A stretch of DNA of 20,576 nt from JACOYH01 sp964469735 (GTDB taxonomy: Bacteria > Patescibacteriota > Minisyncoccia > Minisyncoccales > MHMH01), in the NCBI GenBank assembly GCA_964469735.1, contig CAYXYS010000004.1:1-20576 (forward strand). The letters run 5' to 3'. Shown here one piece after another: positions 1 to 6,638 of this stretch. The position numbers and the translations under genes are program-made. How positions within the stretch are numbered: position 1 is the first letter of the stretch; each line of letters begins with the position of its first letter. Under the pieces are notes generated by a model. It saw nothing but the letters and a program-made list of their open reading frames with translations, was not told the origin of the DNA and searched no databases.

Positions 1-331
1 TCGATTCTTTGTAAAGATTGCAGCTGTCAAAAAGGGCTTTTAAGGGAAGTATGGAGCGGTAGTGGCTGGTAACCACAGTATCTTTTGTAACAATAATATC
101 CAATTCTCTGGAACGGGTCTCCCTTTTTTCTTTGTTGTAGACGGGGTAGTAGAGGCTCATAAAAAGGTAGTTTTGGTGGCGTTCTGCTTTAGGCCTGTGG
201 CCGGGGGGGATTAATTCTCCCAAAACCAAAGGATGGAATTTGAAATTTTTTCTTAAGTAATTTATATCATCTGAAGTAGGATCTTGAATATCCACCCAAG
301 CGATTTTTGGCCCTTTGATTATTCTTCTCAT
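1..331 (-). CDS. corA: CorA-family divalent cation transporter, N-terminal part (truncated by window edge)
   Basis: About 110 residues are visible, read leftwards from an ATG at 331 and running off the window. They read MRRIIKGPKIAWVDIQDPT, then a stretch with HPLVLGELIPP, RPKAERHQNYLFMSLYYP and a SRELDIIVTKD segment. That order (W-x-D-I-x-x-P, H-P-L, R-P-K-x-E, hydrophobic strand, R-E-L-D) is the cytoplasmic N-terminal domain of CorA-like Mg2+/Co2+ channels; the membrane helices and the GMN signature lie outside the window. A second in-frame ATG at 349 would add six residues (MVKWIN). I prefer 331 because an extended -10-like TGGTAAAAT lies just upstream on this strand and would place the transcript start close to it; no SD is visible for either start. 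The gene diverges from hrcA across about 100 bp. The family call is fairly sure; the ion specificity is not shown. Confidence 0.82.
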   Translation of the reverse strand, partial: MRRIIKGPKIAWVDIQDPTSDDINYLRKNFKFHPLVLGELIPPGHRPKAERHQNYLFMSLYYPVYNKEKRETRSRELDIIVTKDTVVTSHYRSILPLKALFDSCNLYKES

Positions 332-389
332 ATTGATCCATTTTACCATAATTAAAAAGGAAAAGTACTGTGGAAAAGTGACGTGGGCG

Positions 390-427
390 TTAGCAGTCTT
401 GACATCCGAGTGCCAACTTTTTACAAT
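390..427 (+). promoter_or_regulatory. hrcA-operon promoter overlapped by a CIRCE operator
   Basis: TTAGCAGTC (390-398), a 9-nt spacer and GAGTGCCAA (408-416) match the CIRCE consensus TTAGCACTC-N9-GAGTGCTAA with one mismatch per half. The spacer itself contains the -35 TTGACA (399-404), followed 17 nt later by the -10 TACAAT (422-427). HrcA bound here would cover the -35, the expected autorepression of the hrcA heat-shock operon. The predicted transcript start (about 434) falls on the hrcA start codon. Confidence 0.9.
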
Positions 428-432
428 GAATT

Positions 433-1128
433 ATGATGACAGAAAGGCAATCGGAGATTTTAAACAGGGTTGTTAGGGAATATGTAAGAATGGCCCAGCC
501 GGTTAGCTCTCAGTTTTTAAGGGAGAAAAGGAGTTTGGCCGTATCTTCTGCGACCATCCGAAACGAAATGCAAAAGCTCACCGACGAGGGATATCTTTTT
601 CAGCCTCACACTTCGGCCGGCAGAGTTCCCACCGATAAAGGGTACCGTTTTTTCGTCGACACTCTTTTTGAAAAAGAGATAGGGAAAATGAAAATTGAAA
701 TGGAAAAGCGCTTTGAGAGCGCCATTCACTTTACTCATGAGCTGACCAAATTTTTGGCCGAACACTCCTCTAACTTGGCTCTCGGGTACTTGCCTGAAGA
801 AAAGATACTTTGGAGGGAAGGATGGGGAGAAATTTTCAGGGAGCCGGAGTTCAGGGAGAGAGATGCGGCCGCGCGATTCGCCCGGATGCTGGAAGACTTT
901 GAAAAAAGGATTGACGAAATGCTTTCTGAGGAAGGTCCCGGTATTAAGGTTTACATAGGAAGAGAGAATCCCTTTTCTAAAACTAGGGATTTCGGACTGG
1001 TTATCGGCCAGTGCCGCTTTCCCCAAAAAGAAAATGGCTTTCTTGTTATTGCCGGGCCGAAGAGAATGGCTTACGACAAGAACATCACCCTTATGGATTC
1101 GGTAATTAAATTCTTAAATAACCATTAA
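433..1128 (+). CDS. hrcA: HrcA, heat-shock transcriptional repressor (short form)
   Basis: Repressor of chaperone genes that binds CIRCE and whose activity is tuned by chaperones. Residues 1-75 form the winged-helix DNA-binding region with the family signature VSSATIRNEMQKL, then QPHTSAGRVPTDKGYRFFVD. The C-terminus, GFLVIAGPKRMAYDKNITLMDSVI, matches the end of the HrcA GAF-like domain. At 231 residues it is about 100 shorter than the usual ~340; the loss is internal, as both ends are recognisable and the frame is open, so this looks like a compact lineage version rather than a broken gene. ATG codons lie at 433 and 436; the predicted transcript start is about 434, so the mRNA is leaderless or nearly so and no SD exists. 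It is the first gene of hrcA-grpE-dnaK-dnaJ and has a CIRCE directly upstream, giving autoregulation. Confidence 0.94.
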   Translation: MMTERQSEILNRVVREYVRMAQPVSSQFLREKRSLAVSSATIRNEMQKLTDEGYLFQPHTSAGRVPTDKGYRFFVDTLFEKEIGKMKIEMEKRFESAIHFTHELTKFLAEHSSNLALGYLPEEKILWREGWGEIFREPEFRERDAAARFARMLEDFEKRIDEMLSEEGPGIKVYIGRENPFSKTRDFGLVIGQCRFPQKENGFLVIAGPKRMAYDKNITLMDSVIKFLNNH

Positions 1129-1130
1129 AC

Positions 1131-1595
1131 ATGGAGAAAAAAGATCAACACAAAAAGGAATTAGAGGAATGCCGAAAGCAAAAGGACGAATATTTAGCCG
1201 GCTGGCAAAGGGCGAAAGCAGACCTTATCAACTACAAAAAAGGAGAAATGGAAAGAATGGGCCAGATAGTCAGATATGCCTCAGAAGAGCTGATGTGTAA
1301 AATTCTTCCCATTCTGGATAATTTAGAAAGAGCCGAAGAGGGAATGCCCGAAGAAAAGAAAGAAGACGACTATTTTAAGGGATTTCTGCAGATAAAAAAC
1401 CAGGTTAAGGATTTATTAAAGCATTTCGGGGTGGAGGAAATAGAGGCCTTGGGGAAAAAATTCGACCCTAATTTTCACGAAGTCGTTGGAGAAGCTGAGG
1501 GAGGAAAATCGGGAGAGATAAAGGAAGTGCTTCAAAAAGGATATACTTTGCAAGACAAGGTCATTCGGCCAGCTAAAGTTAAAATTATCAAGTAA
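1131..1595 (+). CDS. grpE: GrpE, DnaK nucleotide exchange factor
   Basis: GrpE releases ADP from DnaK and so resets the chaperone cycle in the cytoplasm. The protein has 154 residues. Residues 1-50 are a charged coiled coil with the family stretch YLAGWQRAKADLINYKK, then ILPILDNLERA at the start of the four-helix bundle. The C-terminal beta domain shows FDPNFHEVVGE and ends GYTLQDKVIRPAKVKI, the usual GrpE ending. The N-terminal tail is shorter than in E. coli (197 aa), as in many small genomes. It begins two bases after the hrcA stop with no SD, so translation is probably coupled to hrcA. An unusual palindromic structure separates it from dnaK. Confidence 0.95.
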   Translation: MEKKDQHKKELEECRKQKDEYLAGWQRAKADLINYKKGEMERMGQIVRYASEELMCKILPILDNLERAEEGMPEEKKEDDYFKGFLQIKNQVKDLLKHFGVEEIEALGKKFDPNFHEVVGEAEGGKSGEIKEVLQKGYTLQDKVIRPAKVKIIK

Positions 1596-1605
1596 TAATT
1601 AATTC

Positions 1606-1661
1606 ACCCTGTTAAATGCCGCTTTGCGGCAATCCACCTAGGGTGGATTATTTAACAGGGT
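1606..1661. repeat. Perfect three-way-junction palindrome between grpE and dnaK
   Basis: Outer arms ACCCTGTTAAAT (1606-1617) and ATTTAACAGGGT (1650-1661) are perfectly complementary over 12 bp. Between them lie two further hairpins, GCCGC-TTT-GCGGC (1618-1630) and AATCCACC-TAG-GGTGGATT (1631-1649). All bases are accounted for: no unpaired base lies at the junction. There is no T-run, so it does not look like a plain terminator. Its outer arms resemble those of the palindrome before murJ (7850-7890). It could be a small mobile palindrome, or an RNA element that limits read-through or blocks RNases between grpE and dnaK. Confidence 0.8.
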
Positions 1662-1673
1662 AAAAACAAACAT

Positions 1674-3560
1674 ATGCCAAAAATATTAGGAATCGATTTG
1701 GGTACAACTTTTTCCGCAATGGCGGCCATTGAGGCCGGAGAGCCGAAAATCATCGAAAATTCCGAAGGCTCCAGAACCACTCCTTCGGTGGTTTCTGTTA
1801 CCAAGACCGGAGAGCGGCTTGTAGGCGTAACCGCCAGAAGGCAGCAAATAACCAATCCCCAGAATACGGTTTATGCCATCAAGCGCTTAATAGGCCGGAA
1901 ATTCACGGACGAGGAGGTTCAAAAAGACAAAAAGCTTATGCCTTTTGAAATAAGGGAAAGAGCTGCTGACGGAGGAGTGGAAGTAAAAATGGGAGACCGC
2001 TGGTACAGCCCGGCTGAAATATCGGCAATGATTCTTCAAAAGCTGAAAAGGGATGCCGAAGCCAGGCTGGGAGAAAAGATAGAAGAAGCCATTATTACTT
2101 GTCCCGCATATTTCGACGACTCTCAAAGGAAGGCCACCAAGGTGGCGGGAGAGATAGCCGGGTTTAAGGTTAAAAGGGTTATCAACGAGCCCACTGCCGC
2201 TGCTTTAGCTTACGGTTTGACAAAAAAGAACGAGCAAAGGATAGTGGTTTATGACTTCGGGGGCGGCACTTTCGACATTTCGGTTTTGGACGTCGGCGGA
2301 GACACTGTTGAGGTAAAAGCTACCGGAGGAGATACCCACTTGGGAGGAGAAGACTTTGACCAGAGGATAATGGATTGGCTGGTGGAAGAATTCAAGAAAG
2401 ATAATGGAATAGATTTATCCAAGGACCAGCTGGCCCTCCAGAGGCTCAAAGAGGCTGCCGAAAAAGCGAAGATAGAGCTGTCTTCCGCCCTGGAAACGGA
2501 AATCAATTTGCCTTTTATTACCTCAGATTCTGCCGGGCCAAAGCACCTTTACTACAAACTCAGCCGCTCCAAGCTTGAGGATATGGTTGGAGATTACATT
2601 TCAAAATCTCTGAGATTAATCGAGCAGACCCTAAAAGAGGCCAATCTGAAAACCAAAGATATCGACGAGGTAGTTTTAGTGGGAGGCCAGACAAGGATGC
2701 CAAAAATTCAGGAGGAGATAAAGAGTCTTTTCGGAAAAGAGGCTCATAAGGGAATCAACCCCGACGAAGTTGTGGCCATTGGAGCTGCGGTGGAAGCGGG
2801 AATTATCCAGGGAGAAGTCAAAGACGTTTTGCTTTTGGATGTTACCCCCTTGTCTTTGGGGATTGAAACTCTGGGACAGGTCAATACAATTTTAATTCCC
2901 AAAAATACCACGGTTCCGACTTCCAAAACTCAAATTTTCTCCACTGCTGCCGATAATCAAACGTCGGTAGAGGTTCATGTCCTCCAAGGGGAGAGGCCCA
3001 TGGCTCAAGACAACAAGACTTTGGGCAAGTTCATTTTGGATGGAATTCCTCCCGCTCCCAGAGGCGTGCCCCAAGTAGAGGTTACCTTTGACATAGATGC
3101 TAACGGCATACTTAATGTTACCGCCAAGGATAAAGCTAGCGGAAAGTCTCAGTCGATAAGGATAGAAGGTTCCACTGGATTGAGCAACGAGGAAGTGGAG
3201 AAAATGAAGAAAGAAGCGGAAATGCATGCTGCAGAGGACAAGAAAAAGCAAGAGGCCATTGAAGCCAAGAATCTGGCCGATAATCTCATTTACACCACCG
3301 AAAAAACCCTCAGGGACGCCGGAGACAAGGTTTCAGCGGAAGTTAAAAAAGAAGTTGAAGATAAAGTTGAAGCCTTAAAGAAGGCTAAAGACACTGACAA
3401 TGTTGAAGAAATAAAACAAAAAACTCAGGAACTTTCCCAGACCATCCAGAAAATCGGCGCTGAAATGTATAAATCGCAGGGAGGGGGCCAGAGCGGAAAC
3501 CAAGAGGGAAACAAAAAAGAGGAAGGTCCCCAAGAAGGAGAGTATAAAGAGAAAAATTAA
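1674..3560 (+). CDS. dnaK: DnaK, Hsp70 chaperone
   Basis: ATP-driven folding chaperone working with DnaJ and GrpE. The protein has 628 residues, normal for the family. The nucleotide-binding domain shows phosphate loop 1 GIDLGTTFSAMA (residues 5-16), VYDFGGGTFDISVLD near 190 and VVLVGGQTRMPKIQ near 330. The linker DVLLLDVTPLSLGIETLG is intact, followed by the substrate-binding beta domain (GERPMAQDNKTLGKF) and an alpha-helical lid. The C-terminal tail is Gly/Gln/Glu/Lys-rich and ends EYKEKN, without the EEVD of eukaryotic cytosolic forms, as usual for bacteria. No SD precedes the ATG; a three-way-junction palindrome ends 12 nt before it. Its stop overlaps the dnaJ start by one base. Confidence 0.98.
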   Translation: MPKILGIDLGTTFSAMAAIEAGEPKIIENSEGSRTTPSVVSVTKTGERLVGVTARRQQITNPQNTVYAIKRLIGRKFTDEEVQKDKKLMPFEIRERAADGGVEVKMGDRWYSPAEISAMILQKLKRDAEARLGEKIEEAIITCPAYFDDSQRKATKVAGEIAGFKVKRVINEPTAAALAYGLTKKNEQRIVVYDFGGGTFDISVLDVGGDTVEVKATGGDTHLGGEDFDQRIMDWLVEEFKKDNGIDLSKDQLALQRLKEAAEKAKIELSSALETEINLPFITSDSAGPKHLYYKLSRSKLEDMVGDYISKSLRLIEQTLKEANLKTKDIDEVVLVGGQTRMPKIQEEIKSLFGKEAHKGINPDEVVAIGAAVEAGIIQGEVKDVLLLDVTPLSLGIETLGQVNTILIPKNTTVPTSKTQIFSTAADNQTSVEVHVLQGERPMAQDNKTLGKFILDGIPPAPRGVPQVEVTFDIDANGILNVTAKDKASGKSQSIRIEGSTGLSNEEVEKMKKEAEMHAAEDKKKQEAIEAKNLADNLIYTTEKTLRDAGDKVSAEVKKEVEDKVEALKKAKDTDNVEEIKQKTQELSQTIQKIGAEMYKSQGGGQSGNQEGNKKEEGPQEGEYKEKN

Positions 3561-4624
3561 TGGCAAAAGATTACTATAAAATTCTCGGGGTGGATAAAAA
3601 CGCCACCCAGGAGGACATTAAAAGGGCCTATCGGAAGCTGGCCCACCAATACCATCCCGACAAAGGAGGAGATGAACAGAAATTCAAGGAGATAAATGAG
3701 GCCTATCAAGTCCTCTCTAACAGCGACAAGAAAGCGCAGTACGACCGGTACGGCAGCGCTTTTGAGGGAGCGGGATTTCAAGGACAGCCGGGATGGGATT
3801 TCAGTTCGGCTCAGGGGTTCGACATTAACGATCTCGGGGACATATGCGGAGATATGTTCGGCTTTGGTTTCGGCGGAAGGAAGAAGGACAACAGGCGGGG
3901 CCGCGACATTGAAGTTGATTTTCAGATATCCTTGGAAGATACCCTCAAGAGCCAAGAAAAGGAAATATCCCTAAAAAAGTTTGTTACCTGTTCTAGGTGC
4001 CAGGGTAAAGGAGCAGAGCCAGGCACTAAAGTTAAAGAATGTTTCTCTTGCCGGGGCACCGGCCAGGTTCAGCAAATAAGAAGGACTATTTTCGGCTCCT
4101 TTACTCGAATGGGAGTATGCCCCGAATGCCAGGGCGAGGGATATAGGCCCGAGAAGCCCTGCAATGTTTGTAAGGGTGAGGGCCGGGTAAAAGAAGAAGA
4201 GAAAATCAGGTTTTTTATTCCCGCCGGAGTGGATTCTAGGCAGATAATAAAAATGGAAGGAAGGGGAGAGGCGGGCAGAAAAGGCGGACAGCCGGGAGAT
4301 CTCTATATCAGAATATCCGTAAAAAAGCATCCGGTGTTTGAGAGGAGGGGAGACGACCTTCTTGTTTCAGTCCCGGTTTCTTTTTCCCAGGCTGCTTTGG
4401 GCGGCGAGGTGGAAGTGCCGACCCTGGAAGGCAAAAAAATAGAATTAAAAGTTCCTTCGGGAACGGAATCCGGTAAGATACTCAAGGTTTCAGGAAAGGG
4501 CATACCTCATTTTTCTGGCTACGGCAGAGGAAATATGTTTGTTGAGCTTAAGATAGAAACTCCCAAAAAGCTCAGCAAAAAACAAAAAGAACTTTTAGAG
4601 AACTTGAAAAAAGAGGGACTATAA
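3560..4624 (+). CDS. dnaJ: DnaJ, Hsp40 co-chaperone
   Basis: Delivers unfolded proteins to DnaK and stimulates its ATPase. The protein has 354 residues. The J domain (about 1-68) contains HPD in YHPDKGGDEQKFKEINEAY. A short Gly/Phe region (FGFGFGGRKK) follows. The zinc domain has all four CxxCxGxG repeats: CSRCQGKG, CFSCRGTG, CPECQGEG and CNVCKGEG. The C-terminal substrate-binding domains include GDLYIRISVKKHPVFERRGDDL. The start overlaps the dnaK stop (TAATG), so translation is coupled. The 3' end of the gene carries the promoter of the downstream tRNA-Lys (4604-4632). Last gene of the heat-shock operon. Confidence 0.97.
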   Translation: MAKDYYKILGVDKNATQEDIKRAYRKLAHQYHPDKGGDEQKFKEINEAYQVLSNSDKKAQYDRYGSAFEGAGFQGQPGWDFSSAQGFDINDLGDICGDMFGFGFGGRKKDNRRGRDIEVDFQISLEDTLKSQEKEISLKKFVTCSRCQGKGAEPGTKVKECFSCRGTGQVQQIRRTIFGSFTRMGVCPECQGEGYRPEKPCNVCKGEGRVKEEEKIRFFIPAGVDSRQIIKMEGRGEAGRKGGQPGDLYIRISVKKHPVFERRGDDLLVSVPVSFSQAALGGEVEVPTLEGKKIELKVPSGTESGKILKVSGKGIPHFSGYGRGNMFVELKIETPKKLSKKQKELLENLKKEGL

Positions 4625-4632
4625 AGTATAAT
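4604..4632 (+). promoter_or_regulatory. tRNA-Lys promoter inside the end of dnaJ
   Basis: TTGAAA (4604-4609), a 17-nt spacer and TATAAT (4627-4632) make a near-consensus housekeeping promoter about 14 nt before the expected start of a short leader to tRNA-Lys. Confidence 0.8.
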
Positions 4633-4652
4633 TGTCCTGTAGCAGGGCTATT

Positions 4653-4725
4653 GCCCCCATAACTCAATTGGTAGAGTAACGGCCTTTTAAGCCGCAAGTT
4701 CTAGGTTCGAGTCCTAGTGGGGGCA
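4653..4725 (+). tRNA. tRNA-Lys (anticodon TTT)
   Basis: 73-nt cloverleaf. The acceptor is GCCCCCA/TGGGGGC with discriminator A. The D-stem is ACTC/GAGT. The anticodon loop is CTTTTAA (anticodon TTT), with one A-C mismatch at the base of the anticodon stem. The T-arm is CTAGG-TTCGAGT-CCTAG. No CCA is encoded; the next bases are CATAGA. A second copy of its 3' end lies at 4878-4889. Confidence 0.95.
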
Positions 4726-4889
4726 CATAGATTTTAAAATCTCTTTAGAGATTGAGAAATTTAATGTTTCCGCCATGGCGAGAGCGTTGCTCCCTTAGGC
4801 CTCTCGCCTCGCGGCGAAGCAGGTCGGGAAACTCTTCGAGCCCCCGCCTCGACGAGCCAGTCGTCAGGCGAGGCGGGCTAGTGGGGGCA
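4726..4889 (+). mobile_element. tRNA-derived element at the 3' end of tRNA-Lys, ending in a displaced tRNA-Lys 3' end
   Basis: Directly after tRNA-Lys the sequence starts CATAGA, has a small AT-rich hairpin (4738-4753), then a D-arm-like CGCC-ATGGCGAG-AGCG and a 42-nt core (4787-4828) identical to 20465-20506 after tRNA-Gln. The core can form an anticodon-like stem TTGCT/AGCAG with a GC-rich hairpin (TCGCC-TCGC-GGCGA) in its loop. It then reads AACTC-TTCGAG and ends CTAGTGGGGGCA (4878-4889), the exact 3' end of tRNA-Lys. This is the footprint of an element that entered the 3' half of the tRNA and left the original end displaced. No recombinase gene is inside. The tRNA likeness of the middle is inferred; the repeat and the duplicated end are seen directly. 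Confidence 0.75.
4843..4877. repeat. GC-rich palindromic insert in the displaced tRNA-Lys T-stem
   Basis: A 35-nt palindrome begins CCCGCCTCG and ends CGAGGCGGG (perfect 9-bp arms), with an inner ACGA-GCCAG-TCGT hairpin. It lies exactly between TTCGAGCC and CTAGTGGGGGCA; removing it restores a tRNA-Lys-like 3' half. It belongs to the same palindrome family as 15652-15760, 19994-20021, 20030-20067 and 20521-20542. Confidence 0.8.
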
Positions 4890-4922
4890 CATTTGATGTA
4901 GCACTTTTTTAAAGGAGGCAAT

Positions 4923-5441
4923 ATGGAAAATTTAGCCGGAGTTCAGGATTGCGATTTGCAGATAGGCCGGGAGTTGAACAGGGCCAGAATATCTATCGTC
5001 CGGTCCCGCTCGGCAGGGGAAGTTCCTTTCTCTATAGCCGGAAAGCTCGGTCAGTTTGAATTCGAACGTGCCTGGCGCTACTGGATAGCAAGGGGTAAGG
5101 TTCCTTTGAAAGTGGCCAAAGAGCTTTATAATGATCCTGTCGGAAAAACTGATATAAGGGTTTGCGGTCATGCTGGGTGTCCTTCGCCCGAACGCTGGGT
5201 GAGGCATTTTGACAGAAAAGGCAAAGAGCTTTTCAGCATTACCGACAAGGAGGAGATCTGCAATTTGGCTGAGAAGTCGGAAATGGCCGCCAAATTAAAG
5301 CAAGATATTCTGGGCAACCCCAACATGCGCTTTGTTAAAGATCCTACCAAGGGCAAGGCGTTCGTTCCTTTTTACCACATTGATTCTGAGGTAGGGCTGC
5401 GGATTTTCGCAGATGCACTGAGAAAATACAACTTGATATGA
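4923..5441 (+). CDS. Hypothetical protein, 172 aa, downstream of tRNA-Lys locus
   Basis: I do not recognise this family. The start is set by a strong SD (GGAGG at 4914-4918, 4 nt before ATG). The protein is soluble, with no signal peptide or membrane segment. It is basic in the middle and has a small CGHAGCPSPERWVRHFDRKG cluster (two Cys and two His near residues 80-94) that might hold a metal, though only one such cluster exists. The C-terminal part reads KAFVPFYHIDSEVGLRIFADAL. No promoter is clear between the tRNA-Lys element and the gene, so it may be read from the tRNA-Lys promoter. A strong terminator follows. Its leader resembles that of the gene at 15847, which also lies just after a tRNA locus. 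Confidence 0.8.
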   Translation: MENLAGVQDCDLQIGRELNRARISIVRSRSAGEVPFSIAGKLGQFEFERAWRYWIARGKVPLKVAKELYNDPVGKTDIRVCGHAGCPSPERWVRHFDRKGKELFSITDKEEICNLAEKSEMAAKLKQDILGNPNMRFVKDPTKGKAFVPFYHIDSEVGLRIFADALRKYNLI

Positions 5442-5445
5442 AGAC

Positions 5446-5474
5446 AAAGCAGCGGAAATTCCGCTGCTTTTCTC
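5446..5474 (+). terminator. Rho-independent terminator after the 172-aa gene
   Basis: AAAGCAGCGG / CCGCTGCTTT forms a 10-bp stem with a 5-nt AAATT loop, followed by TCTCTT. The tail runs straight into the next -35 box (TTGACA at 5475). Confidence 0.85.
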
Positions 5475-5515
5475 TTGACAAAGAAAATATTATATGTTAT
5501 AAAATGTACAGTACA
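5475..5515 (+). promoter_or_regulatory. Promoter of the 224-aa gene with a start-site palindrome
   Basis: TTGACA (5475-5480), a 17-nt spacer and TATAAA (5498-5503). An 11-bp palindrome TGTAC-A-GTACA (5505-5515) covers the expected transcript start (about 5510) and could be an operator; that role is a guess. Confidence 0.7.
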
Positions 5516-5541
5516 AAATATAATAAAATAAGGGGGTTGTC

Positions 5542-6216
5542 ATGAAAAAGCACGAAGATCGTGAATATGAAGAAGTAAAGGTTGCTGCAGTGCAAGAATA
5601 TGGAGACGGCTGGGAGATTACCCGGGAAGATGGTTGGTCGTTTTGTGTTCCCAAAGAACACGGTGTTAAGCCTAAAGTAGGCCAGATTGCCCGTTTTTAT
5701 GGCGGCGGCATCGGTTACGTTGTGAGGGGCCTTGATCTTGACGGCCAAGAGGTATTTTACCGGACGCCCGAGCAAGAGGCAGAATTGCATGCCCAACAGG
5801 TACGCGAATGGGAGGCAAAAGATAAAGCTGCGTTTGAAAAGAACAAGGCGAATCTTGATGCCCAATACGATGCGCTCCCTGAAGTTTTCCAGCGCCGCAT
5901 AGACAGATTCAGGGCAAACAATCCTGATTTCCGCTGGAAATATGAAGCGTACGAGATGCTGGTCTGCACTCAGGCGGTAGAAATTGCCGAGGCGCTAAAA
6001 ACCGTTGATGCAATCCGGGCATGGAAAGAGATGGATTTCCGTAAACAAAAGCGTCTCGTGCCTAGCCTCTCAGACGGGCACAGCGGAAATACTTTCGGCG
6101 CCGCCTGCCTTCTGGCCATACTCTATCTTGAACAACCCGATAAGGTGGTACAGTTGCACGGCGCGTTAGCCCCGCTGGTTGGTTCAAAAGAATACGGTTG
6201 CGTTCCAGCTTCATAA
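5542..6216 (+). CDS. Hypothetical protein resembling phage-encoded proteins, 224 aa
   Basis: Function unknown. The sequence (GDGWEITREDGWSFCVPKEHG near 21-41, YVVRGLDLDGQEVFYRT near 59-75, a charged helix to about 115, LPEVFQRRIDRFRANNPDFRWKYEAYEM, then PSLSDGHSGNTFGAACLL and HGALAPLVGSKEYGCVP at the end) recalls a family of hypothetical proteins I associate with bacteriophages and prophages; that is from memory and unchecked. No signal peptide or membrane helix. The start is set by the SD AGGGGG, 5 nt before ATG. It has its own promoter and terminator. Arginine codons are largely CGN, whereas neighbouring core genes favour AGG/AGA. A 14-nt direct repeat (5467-5480 and 6266-6279) brackets the gene, fitting acquisition as a cassette between the 172-aa gene and rnpB. 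Confidence 0.82.
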   Translation: MKKHEDREYEEVKVAAVQEYGDGWEITREDGWSFCVPKEHGVKPKVGQIARFYGGGIGYVVRGLDLDGQEVFYRTPEQEAELHAQQVREWEAKDKAAFEKNKANLDAQYDALPEVFQRRIDRFRANNPDFRWKYEAYEMLVCTQAVEIAEALKTVDAIRAWKEMDFRKQKRLVPSLSDGHSGNTFGAACLLAILYLEQPDKVVQLHGALAPLVGSKEYGCVPAS

Positions 6217-6231
6217 ACAGCATCTTGCTTC

Positions 6232-6270
6232 AAAGGCGTTCATGGGTTTTTATCTCCTTGAGCGCCTTTT
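6232..6270 (+). terminator. Terminator after the 224-aa gene
   Basis: AAAGGCGTTC pairs with GAGCGCCTTT over 10 bp (one G-T pair) across an 18-nt loop and ends in TTTT. The tail again runs directly into a -35 box (TTGACA at 6274). Confidence 0.75.
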
Positions 6271-6273
6271 CTC

Positions 6274-6301
6274 TTGACAGAAGCATGTTTTTTGGTATAA
6301 T
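6274..6301 (+). promoter_or_regulatory. rnpB promoter
   Basis: TTGACA (6274-6279), a 16-nt spacer and TATAAT (6296-6301), both consensus hexamers. The predicted transcript start, about 6308, is one base before the P1 helix of RNase P RNA. Confidence 0.9.
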
Positions 6302-6365
6302 GACAATAGCTCAAGCAAACAAGGCAATCGCCAGATACTTTAGTATTTGGAGGAACTTCCGAACT

Positions 6366-6397
6366 CTCCCGTAGCACTCAATTCGTTGAGTGCTCGG
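6366..6397 (+). repeat. 32-nt hairpin insert, copy 1, in rnpB
   Basis: Identical to 6639-6670. AGCACTCAA-TTCG-TTGAGTGCT is a perfect 9-bp stem with a stable TTCG loop, extended by CCG/CGG around a bulged T. The core resembles a CIRCE site (TAGCACTC ... GAGTGCTC) but with an 8-nt instead of 9-nt spacer. Confidence 0.95.
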
Positions 6398-6638
6398 TAA
6401 AAGGGTAGCGGGTAACGCCCGTCTGGAGAAATCCTAGAGATGCGAACAGAGACGCTTTCGGCGGAAACGCCAGAGCACCCTTCGGGGTGAGCCTTGGTAG
6501 AAATATCAGGGGTGAAACGGCTAAATTCTTACCTGTGAGCAAGAGCAAGCCAGAGGTTTCGTGGTTTATCATGAATCTTCTGTGAAAGAGTAGCTCGCTA
6601 AAGTTTTGGAGTAATCCAAGACGTAGACAGATGATTGC

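Noticed and set aside
517..1026. Long minus-strand open frame opposite hrcA
   Set aside because: It lies wholly across a clear hrcA gene, has no SD and its product resembles no protein family.
4738..4753. AT-rich hairpin after tRNA-Lys as its terminator
   Set aside because: The stem is only 6 bp, with no T-run after it, and an equivalent hairpin with different sequence occurs at the same place after tRNA-Gln, so it looks like part of the element.
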